Part shown: piece after piece, positions 57,519 through 64,000 of the stretch
How the letters are laid out: each line of letters begins with the position of its first letter
Numbering within the stretch: position 1 is the first letter of the stretch
NCBI GenBank assembly: GCA_025666215.1
Contig: CP102593.1
Span: 3,361,001 to 3,425,000, forward strand
Length of the DNA: 64,000 bases
Source: Xanthomonas campestris pv. phormiicola
GTDB lineage: Bacteria > Pseudomonadota > Gammaproteobacteria > Xanthomonadales > Xanthomonadaceae
Direction: 5' to 3'
Position numbers and translations under genes: made by a program
Notes under the pieces: model-generated
The model's database searches: none
Seen by the model: the letters and a program-made list of their open reading frames with translations, nothing else
Told to the model about the DNA's origin: nothing

Positions 57519-59675
57519 TCAACGCCAGAAATGCATCAGCACGCCCAACAGGGCAATGAGACCGATGATCATCGCGAAGGCGTAGTGATAGAGGAAACCG
57601 GATTGCGTGCGACGCAGCAGGTTGGCCGCCAGGTCGATCACGCGCGCGGTGCCGTTGACCATGACGCCGTCCACGACATGCGTATCCACCGCGCGCGACA
57701 CCTTGCCCAGGCCCAGCCCGCCGCCGGCGAAGCCGTCGATCCAGAGCTTGTCGAAACCGTACTTGTTCTCGAGGATCCACACCGGCAGCGAGAACGTCTT
57801 GCGCGCCTTCGCCGCCAGCTCGGGCTTCCACAGGTACAGGATCCAGGCCAGGGCGAAGCCGGCCAGGGTCAGGAAGAACGGCGGCTGGGTCAGGCCGTGC
57901 AGCGCGAACGCGACCGGGCCGTGGAACTCCTCGGCCAGCGCGCCGACGCTGTCGCGCGCCGGGTTGTAGAAGTCGATGATGCCGCTGAAGAAACCGACCG
58001 CCTGGCCCTTGATCGCCACTGCGGCATGGTGCCCCGCCCAATCGGTACCGAACAGCATCGGGCCGATGGTGAAGAAGCCGATCGCGATCGACGGGATCGC
58101 CAGCAGCACCAGCGGCACCGTCACCACCCACGGCGACTCGTGCGGCTCGTGCGCGCCATGGTGGCCGTGGTCGTCGTGACCATGGTCGTCATGCGCATGC
58201 GCGTCGTGCGCGTCGGCATGCGCGCTGTCGTGGTGCGCGTGCGCGTCGTGCGCATGCGCATCGCGGAAGCGTTCCTTGCCGTGGAAGGTCAGGAACAGCA
58301 GGCGGAAGCTGTAGAAGCTGGTGATCAGCACGCCGCCGAGTACCGCCCAGTAGCCGTAGGTCGCGATCCAGTTGTGCGACTCGTGCGCATGGTGCGCGGC
58401 CGCCTCGATGATCGTGTCCTTGGAGTAGAAGCCGGCGAAGAACGGGGTACCGACCAGCGCCAGGGTGCCGATCACGCTGGTCCAGTAGGTGACCGGCATG
58501 TACTTGCGCAGGCCGCCCATCTTGCGCATGTCCTGCTCGTGGTGCATGCCGACGATCACCGAGCCGGCGGCCAGGAACAGCAGCGCCTTGAAGAAGGCGT
58601 GGGTCATCAGGTGGAACACCGCTGCCGAGTACGCCGACACGCCCAGCGCCACGGTCATGTAGCCCAGCTGCGACAGCGTCGAGTAGGCGACCACGCGCTT
58701 GATGTCGTTCTGCACGATGCCGATCAGGCCGGTGAAGAACGCGGTGGTGGCGCCGATGAACAGCACGAAGTTCAGCGCGGTTTCCGACAGTTCGAACAGC
58801 GGCGACATGCGCGCCACCATGAAGATGCCGGCGGTGACCATGGTCGCGGCGTGGATCAGCGCCGAGATCGGGGTCGGGCCTTCCATCGAGTCGGGCAGCC
58901 ACACGTGCAGCGGCACCTGCGCCGACTTGCCCATCGCGCCGATGAACAGGCAGATGCAAATGATCGTCGCCACGTTCCACGGGTGGCCCTGGAACAGCTG
59001 CACCTGGGCCAGGCCGCCGGCCGCCTCGTTGCCGAGCACCGCGGTGGCGTTGGCGAACACGCTGGCGTAGTCGAGCGTGCCGAACCACAGCAGCACGCCG
59101 GCGATGCCGAGGATGAAACCGAAGTCGCCGACGCGGTTGACCAGGAACGCCTTCATGTTGGCGAACACCGCGCTCGGCCGCTTGAACCAGAACCCGATCA
59201 GCAGGTACGACACCAGGCCCACCGCTTCCCAGCCGAAGAACAGCTGCAGGAAGTTGTTGCTCATCACCAGGCTCAGCATCGAGAAGGTGAACAGCGAGAT
59301 GTAGCTGAAGAAGCGCTGGTAGCCGGGATCCTCGGCCATGTAGCCGATGGTGTAGATGTGCACCAGCAGCGACACGAAGGTCACCACCACCATCATCATC
59401 GCGGTCAGCCGATCGACCATGAAGCCGACGTGGGCCGAGTAGTGGCCGACCTCGAAGAAGGTGTACAGGTTCTGGTTGAACGGCGACGCGCCCTGCCCGA
59501 CCAGCTGGTACAGCGTCCAGCACGACAGCGCACAGCTGATCGCCACGCCGAGGATGGTGACGGACTGGGCGCCCTTGCGCCCGACCTGGCGACCGAACAG
59601 GCCGGCGACGATGCTGCCGACCAGCGGCGCAAGCACCACCGCGATCAGCAGACTCTTGGAGAGAGTGATTTCCAT
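57519..59675 (-). CDS. nuoL: NADH-quinone oxidoreductase subunit L with histidine-rich insert
   Basis: A 718-aa distal antiporter-like subunit. It has LFFGWEAVGLVSYLLIGFW, KSAQVPLHVWLPDSMEGPTP, the HAATMVTAGIFMVAR helix, IKRVVAYSTLSQLGYM and the C-terminal lateral-helix region. Between two membrane segments, residues about 472-513 form a stretch of 16 His in 42 residues (DAHAHDAHAHH and repeats), longer than the short loop expected there. Length is about 100 aa over Escherichia coli NuoL. Start at the ATG at 59675. Confidence 0.97.
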   Translation of the reverse strand: MEITLSKSLLIAVVLAPLVGSIVAGLFGRQVGRKGAQSVTILGVAISCALSCWTLYQLVGQGASPFNQNLYTFFEVGHYSAHVGFMVDRLTAMMMVVVTFVSLLVHIYTIGYMAEDPGYQRFFSYISLFTFSMLSLVMSNNFLQLFFGWEAVGLVSYLLIGFWFKRPSAVFANMKAFLVNRVGDFGFILGIAGVLLWFGTLDYASVFANATAVLGNEAAGGLAQVQLFQGHPWNVATIICICLFIGAMGKSAQVPLHVWLPDSMEGPTPISALIHAATMVTAGIFMVARMSPLFELSETALNFVLFIGATTAFFTGLIGIVQNDIKRVVAYSTLSQLGYMTVALGVSAYSAAVFHLMTHAFFKALLFLAAGSVIVGMHHEQDMRKMGGLRKYMPVTYWTSVIGTLALVGTPFFAGFYSKDTIIEAAAHHAHESHNWIATYGYWAVLGGVLITSFYSFRLLFLTFHGKERFRDAHAHDAHAHHDSAHADAHDAHAHDDHGHDDHGHHGAHEPHESPWVVTVPLVLLAIPSIAIGFFTIGPMLFGTDWAGHHAAVAIKGQAVGFFSGIIDFYNPARDSVGALAEEFHGPVAFALHGLTQPPFFLTLAGFALAWILYLWKPELAAKARKTFSLPVWILENKYGFDKLWIDGFAGGGLGLGKVSRAVDTHVVDGVMVNGTARVIDLAANLLRRTQSGFLYHYAFAMIIGLIALLGVLMHFWR

Positions 59676-59682
59676 CTACGGG

Positions 59683-59988
59683 TCAGCCCTTCAGCGAATC
59701 GACTTCGGCCACGTTGATCGTGTGGCGGGTACGGAACAGCGTCACCAGGATCGCGAGGCCGATGGCGGCCTCGGCCGCGGCCACGGTCAGGATGAAGAAC
59801 ACGAACAGCTGGCCGGCGGCGTCGCCGAGTTCACGCGAGAACGCGACGAAGTTGATGTTGACCGACAGCAGCATCAGCTCGATCGACATCAGCAGCACGA
59901 TGACGTTCTTGCGGTTGAGGAAGATGCCGGCCAGGCTGATGCAGAACAGCACCGCGCCGAGCGCCAGCAGGTGGCCTAGGGTGATCAT
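59683..59988 (-). CDS. nuoK: NADH-quinone oxidoreductase subunit K
   Basis: A 101-aa three-helix membrane subunit. The conserved Glu residues lie in [15 protein letters not shown] and [12 protein letters not shown], which belong to the central proton path. The ATG at 59988 overlaps the nuoJ stop in an ATGA, so translation is coupled. It lies within a longer read-through ORF and could be missed. Confidence 0.97.
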   Translation of the reverse strand: MITLGHLLALGAVLFCISLAGIFLNRKNVIVLLMSIELMLLSVNINFVAFSRELGDAAGQLFVFFILTVAAAEAAIGLAILVTLFRTRHTINVAEVDSLKG

Positions 59989-60635
59989 GGCTGGCCCTCC
60001 TGCGGCGCCGGAGCCGGGGTGTGCAGCGTGGGCTTTTCGGCATCCATCTTGACGATGCGCAAGCGGTCGCCGGCCTTGACCCGCGCCTGCTCGCCCGGGT
60101 TCTGGGTCTTGATGCCGGTGCGCTTGCGCAGGGTCAGCATCACCGCCGCCACCACCGCCACGGTCAGGATGATCGCGGCGAATTCGAACGGCAGCAGGAA
60201 CTGGGTGAACAGGGTCTTGGCCAGCCAGGCGATGTTGGAGGTGTCGGCGGCCTGCGCGGCGGCGTTGTCGGCCGGGAACGGGGTGGCGGTGCGCGCCTTG
60301 ACCCCGATCAGGGTGACCATCTGCACCAGCATCGCCACCGCCACCACCAGCCCGACCGGCAGGTAGCGCACCCAGCCCTGGCGCAGCCGCGCGGTATCGA
60401 TGTCGAGCATCATCACCACGAACAGGAACAGCACCATCACCGCGCCGACGTAGACCAGCACCAGGGTCACGCCGAGGAACTCGGCGCCCACCAGCAGCCA
60501 CACGCAGGCGATGGAGAAGAAGGTCAGGATCAGGCACAGCACCGCGTACACGGAGTTGCGCACGCTGATCACCGCGCCGGCGGAGACCGCGGCGATGGTG
60601 GCGAAGATCCAGAAAGCGATATTTACCCAATCCAT
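59985..60635 (-). CDS. nuoJ: NADH-quinone oxidoreductase subunit J
   Basis: 216 aa, a five-helix membrane subunit with [20 protein letters not shown] and the TM3 motif [24 protein letters not shown], which carries the pi-bulge region of complex I. The C-terminal tail is soluble and Pro/Ala-rich (about 175-216). Start at the ATG at 60635, 9 bases after nuoI. Confidence 0.97.
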   Translation of the reverse strand: MDWVNIAFWIFATIAAVSAGAVISVRNSVYAVLCLILTFFSIACVWLLVGAEFLGVTLVLVYVGAVMVLFLFVVMMLDIDTARLRQGWVRYLPVGLVVAVAMLVQMVTLIGVKARTATPFPADNAAAQAADTSNIAWLAKTLFTQFLLPFEFAAIILTVAVVAAVMLTLRKRTGIKTQNPGEQARVKAGDRLRIVKMDAEKPTLHTPAPAPQEGQP

Positions 60636-60644
60636 TTCGGGACC

Positions 60645-61133
60645 TCAGCGGAAGGCGGCGTCGGCGGCGCGGCGCTCGGCGATCTCGGCTTCGAGCCGGT
60701 CTCCGATCGCCAGCAGCTGCGGCTTGGTGACGATGTTCTCGCCGCGGTTCTCGAAGTGGTACTCGAGCACGTGGGTTTCCACGATCGAGTCCACCGGACA
60801 GCTTTCCTCGCAGAAACCGCAGTAGATGCACTTGAACAGGTCGATGTCGTAGCGCGTGGTGCGGCGGGTGCCGTCCTCGCGCTTGGCCGAATCGATGGTG
60901 ATCGCCAGCGCCGGGCACACCGCCTCGCACAGCTTGCAGGCGATGCAGCGTTCCTCGCCGTTGGGATAGCGGCGCAGCGCGTGCAGGCCGCGGAAGCGCA
61001 CCGACTGCGGGAACTTCTCCATCGGGTACAGCACGGTGTACTTGGGACGGAACGTGTACTTCAGGGTCAGCCACAGGCCGCCGAGCAGCTCGAGCAGCAG
61101 CAGGCTCTTGAAGTAATGGGTGACTTTATTCAT
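60645..61133 (-). CDS. nuoI: NADH-quinone oxidoreductase subunit I (2x[4Fe-4S])
   Basis: 162 aa. Two ferredoxin-type motifs, [16 protein letters not shown] and [16 protein letters not shown], bind the N6a and N6b clusters, which carry electrons to N2 near the quinone site. The amphipathic N-terminus ([26 protein letters not shown]) attaches to the membrane. It sits between nuoH and nuoJ with gaps of only a few bases. Confidence 0.98.
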   Translation of the reverse strand: MNKVTHYFKSLLLLELLGGLWLTLKYTFRPKYTVLYPMEKFPQSVRFRGLHALRRYPNGEERCIACKLCEAVCPALAITIDSAKREDGTRRTTRYDIDLFKCIYCGFCEESCPVDSIVETHVLEYHFENRGENIVTKPQLLAIGDRLEAEIAERRAADAAFR

Positions 61134-61136
61134 CGC

Positions 61137-62228
61137 TTACACGCCCTTGTGGATCACGCCGTAGAACACCATCAATGCCGTCACCGCGATCCACACGATC
61201 GTCAGCGGAATGAACACCTTCCAGCCCAGGCGCATGATCTGGTCGTAGCGGTAGCGCGGGAAGCTGGCGCGGAACCAGATGTAGGCGCTGGCGAAGAACA
61301 ACACCTTCATCAGCAGCCACGGCCAGCCGCCGGTCCAGATCCAGTTGACCCACGGCGAGATGTCCGCCGTGACCCAGCCCTGGAGCGGGCTCAGCCAGCC
61401 GCCCAGGAAGAAGATCGAGACCAGGAAGCTGACCAGGATCATGTTGGCGTATTCGGCCAGGAAGAACAGGGCGAACGCGCCGCCCGAATACTCGACCATG
61501 TGCCCGGCGACGATTTCCGACTCGCCCTCGACCACGTCGAACGGCGCGCGGTTGGTCTCGGCCACGCCGGACACCCAGTACACGATGAACAGCGGGAACA
61601 GCGGCACCAGGAACCAGTCGAAGAAGCCGGAGTTGCCGGCCTGCGCCGCCACGATCGTGCTCAGGTTGAGGCTGCCGGCGGCGATCATCACCCCGACCAG
61701 GGCGAAGCCCATCGCGATCTCGTAGCTGACCACCTGCGCGGCCGAGCGCATCGCGCCCAGGAACGCGTACTTGGAGTTGGACGCCCAGCCGGCCAGGATG
61801 ATGCCGTACACGCCCAGCGAGGTCATCGCCAGCAGGTACAGCAGGCCGGCGTTGGCGTTGGACAGCACCAGCTTGGCGTCGAACGGCACCACCGCCCAGG
61901 CCGCGAACGCCGGCGCCAGGGTGATCAGCGGCGCGATCACGAACATCGCCTTGTGCGAGCTGCTGGGCTGGATGATCTCCTTGAACAGCAGCTTGAACAC
62001 GTCGGCGAAGGCCTGGAAGATGCCCATGCCCACGTACATCGGCCCGTGGCGCACGTGCATCCAGCCGATCAGCTTGCGCTCCCAGACCACGTAGAACGCC
62101 ACCGAGATGATCACCGGCATGGTGATCAGCAGGATCTTCAGCACGATCCACAGGACCACGCCGATCGCGCCCAGGCCGACGAACCACTGGTGCAGCGGAT
62201 CGACCACGTTCAACAGCATCTCGTTCAT
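61137..62228 (-). CDS. nuoH: NADH-quinone oxidoreductase subunit H
   Basis: 363 aa, the eight-helix membrane subunit that forms part of the quinone chamber. It has [37 protein letters not shown] (the conserved acidic loop) and [21 protein letters not shown]. The ATG at 62228 overlaps the nuoG stop in an ATGA. The longer ORF upstream belongs to another frame of nuoG. Confidence 0.97.
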   Translation of the reverse strand: MNEMLLNVVDPLHQWFVGLGAIGVVLWIVLKILLITMPVIISVAFYVVWERKLIGWMHVRHGPMYVGMGIFQAFADVFKLLFKEIIQPSSSHKAMFVIAPLITLAPAFAAWAVVPFDAKLVLSNANAGLLYLLAMTSLGVYGIILAGWASNSKYAFLGAMRSAAQVVSYEIAMGFALVGVMIAAGSLNLSTIVAAQAGNSGFFDWFLVPLFPLFIVYWVSGVAETNRAPFDVVEGESEIVAGHMVEYSGGAFALFFLAEYANMILVSFLVSIFFLGGWLSPLQGWVTADISPWVNWIWTGGWPWLLMKVLFFASAYIWFRASFPRYRYDQIMRLGWKVFIPLTIVWIAVTALMVFYGVIHKGV

Positions 62229-64000
62229 GCAGCCACCACCGTTACCCGGCCGGCACCGATCGGCGCCGTCGCACCATGGCCGGATTCGATCCAGGCCACC
62301 CCTGCCGCGACCCGCGGATCCAGCACCACCGGCAGCGTCGCGTTGCCGACGGCGTTGCCGACCTTGACCACCTGCCCGGCAGCCACGCCCAGTTGCGCGG
62401 CGTGCTCGGGATGCAGGCGGATCGCCGGCGCGGCGTTGAGCGGATGCGCCTGCAGCGCGGGCGCACGGCGCACCACCGCATCGGTGCGGTAGATCGCCGG
62501 CGTCGCCGCCACTTCGATGCCCTCGCCCGCCGCCGCGGCCTGCGCCGAACCGCGCAGGCTCACGCTGCGCGGCTGCACGCCGGCACGCAGGCCGGCCAGG
62601 TCGGTGAAGTCGAAGCCGGCCAGCTGCAGTTCGCCGCCGAGCGCACGCAGCACCCGCCAGCCTTCGCGCGCCTGGTCCGGCAGCTTGCCGGCGGCACGCG
62701 CCAGCTGCTCGACGCCGTCCAGGTTGGTCAGCGTCGCGTCGATTTCCGGCAGCGCGCCGATCGGCAGGATCACATCGGCGATATCGCGGGTGGAGGCGCA
62801 GGCGAACTGGCTGAACGCCACCACCTTGGCCGCGCCCAGCGCGGCGCGCGCGGCGCCGGCATCGGCGAAGTCCAGGCCCGGCTCGATGCCGTAGAGCACA
62901 TAGGCGCTGCGCGGCTCGGCGAACATGCCGGCCACGTCGCGCGCGCTCGGCAGCACGCCGAGCTTGGCCAGGCCCACCGCATTGGCGCCCTGCGGCACGC
63001 GGCACAGCGCCGCGCCGGTGGCAGCGGCGAAGTCGCGCGCGGCGGCGCGCAGCGCGGCGGCCTGCGGATGGTTCTCGACCAGCGCGCCGACGATCAGCAC
63101 CGCACGCCCGGCGGCGCCCTGCACCGCCTCGCGCAGCGCCGCATCGGCGAGCGCGGCGGCGAAACCGGACGGGGCCACGATCTGCTTGCCGGCCTGGTCG
63201 AAGGCGAAATCGAAATCGACCGGATTGATCGAGTACACGCGCGCCTGGCGCTGCATCCGCGCCTTGCGGATACGCGCGTGCAGCAGCGGCAGCTCATGCC
63301 GCAGGTTGCTGCCCAGCACCACGATCACGTCGGCCTGCTCGATCTGCGCCAGCGGCACCGCGAACGGCTCGGCCACGGCGGCATCGGAGAAATCGCGGTT
63401 GCCGATGCGGTGGTCCAGGTTGCCGCTGCCCAGGCCGTCGGCAAGGCGCGCCAGCAAGGCGCCTTCCTCGTTGGAGGTGGCCGGGTGCGCGAGCACGCCC
63501 AGCGCATCGCCGCGGTTGCTGTTCAGGATGTCGGCGGCGGCGGCCAGGCCATCGGCCCAGGACACTTCCTGCCACTGCCCGTCGATCTTGCGCAGCGGCC
63601 GGGTGGCGCGGTCGGCCGCGTACAGGCCCTGGTGCGAATAGCGGTCGCGGTCGGACAGCCAGCACTCGTTGACCGCCTCGTTGTCGCGCGGCACGGTGCG
63701 CAGCACTTCGCCGCGGCGCACGTGCAGGAACAGGTTGGAACCCATCGCGTCGTGGTAACCGAGCGATTCGCGCGCGGTCAACTCCCACGGACGCGCGCGG
63801 AACTGGAACACCTTGTTGGTCAGCGCGCCGACCGGGCACACGTCGATGACGTTGCCCGACAGCTCGGTGGTCAGCGGCTTGCCGTCGTAGGTGCCGATCT
63901 GCAGGTTCTCGCCGCGGTACATGCCGCCCAGCTCGTAGGTGCCGGCGATGTCCGCGGTGAAGCGCACGCAGCGCGTGCACTGGATGCAGCGGGTCATCTC
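62225..64000 (-). CDS. nuoG: NADH-quinone oxidoreductase subunit G, C-terminal part (cut by window edge)
   Basis: 591 residues are visible; the N-terminal [2Fe-2S] and first cluster-binding region lies outside the window. What is seen starts with [14 protein letters not shown] and [16 protein letters not shown], the [4Fe-4S] N5/N4-type cysteines, followed by the molybdopterin-oxidoreductase-like domain ([13 protein letters not shown]) and a short C-terminal beta domain. NuoG is the largest peripheral-arm subunit of complex I. It overlaps nuoH by four bases. Confidence 0.96.
   Translation of the reverse strand, partial: EMTRCIQCTRCVRFTADIAGTYELGGMYRGENLQIGTYDGKPLTTELSGNVIDVCPVGALTNKVFQFRARPWELTARESLGYHDAMGSNLFLHVRRGEVLRTVPRDNEAVNECWLSDRDRYSHQGLYAADRATRPLRKIDGQWQEVSWADGLAAAADILNSNRGDALGVLAHPATSNEEGALLARLADGLGSGNLDHRIGNRDFSDAAVAEPFAVPLAQIEQADVIVVLGSNLRHELPLLHARIRKARMQRQARVYSINPVDFDFAFDQAGKQIVAPSGFAAALADAALREAVQGAAGRAVLIVGALVENHPQAAALRAAARDFAAATGAALCRVPQGANAVGLAKLGVLPSARDVAGMFAEPRSAYVLYGIEPGLDFADAGAARAALGAAKVVAFSQFACASTRDIADVILPIGALPEIDATLTNLDGVEQLARAAGKLPDQAREGWRVLRALGGELQLAGFDFTDLAGLRAGVQPRSVSLRGSAQAAAAGEGIEVAATPAIYRTDAVVRRAPALQAHPLNAAPAIRLHPEHAAQLGVAAGQVVKVGNAVGNATLPVVLDPRVAAGVAWIESGHGATAPIGAGRVTVVAA

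Overview
The window looks like a chromosome segment from a member of the Xanthomonadaceae, most likely Xanthomonas or a close relative. I infer this from the very high GC content, the gene families and their order (metY-rimP-nusA-infB-rbfA-truB-rpsO-pnp beside a nuo operon), an H-NS-type regulator, a TonB-dependent receptor next to secreted carbohydrate enzymes, and three families of palindromic intergenic repeats of the kind common in this group. No database search was possible, so the species is left open. No phage, plasmid, insertion sequence or CRISPR array was seen.

From 1 to 9 kb, all on the minus strand: a TonB-dependent receptor cut by the window edge, a Tat-exported six-hairpin-type glycosidase candidate, a tiny orphan flagellar-rod-like protein, a GH35-type secreted glycosidase whose signal peptide carries an in-frame repeat element, and an exported S9 dipeptidyl peptidase. 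From 9 to 21.8 kb, also minus: an amino acid permease, two tandem exported DUF885 peptidase-like proteins, an M24 Xaa-Pro-type peptidase, and a complete trans-4-hydroxy-L-proline degradation operon (2-epimerase, D-hydroxyproline dehydrogenase subunits, deaminase, ketoglutarate semialdehyde dehydrogenase). A PAS-AraC regulator diverges from it. Read together, this looks like a system that degrades proline/hydroxyproline-rich peptides, imports the products and oxidises hydroxyproline to 2-oxoglutarate. That integrated role is an inference.

From 22.8 to 31.5 kb lie housekeeping and envelope genes: ftsY, mutY, yggX, a small lipoprotein, an M48 peptidase, a lipoprotein with a formylglycine-generating-enzyme fold, rnd and an H-NS family gene. 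At 31.8 kb is tRNA-Ala(CGC). From 32 to 37 kb is a chemotaxis block: a CHASE3-type receptor, a CheW and a second receptor. Candidate sigma-28 promoters precede both receptors, and an unlisted 54-codon hydrophilic ORF lies between them. Then come an Lhr-type helicase (37.6-42.0 kb), a DUF3175 protein and a GAF-EAL c-di-GMP phosphodiesterase.

From 44.6 to 54.3 kb is the translation/RNA operon on the minus strand: initiator tRNA-fMet, rimP, nusA, infB, rbfA, truB, rpsO, pnp, with hairpins at the expected junctions and heptamer repeats inserted beside truB and between rbfA and infB. From 54.5 kb to the end is the distal half of the complex I operon (nuoN, M, L, K, J, I, H and part of nuoG), tightly packed with start/stop overlaps. 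NuoL carries a striking histidine-rich insert.
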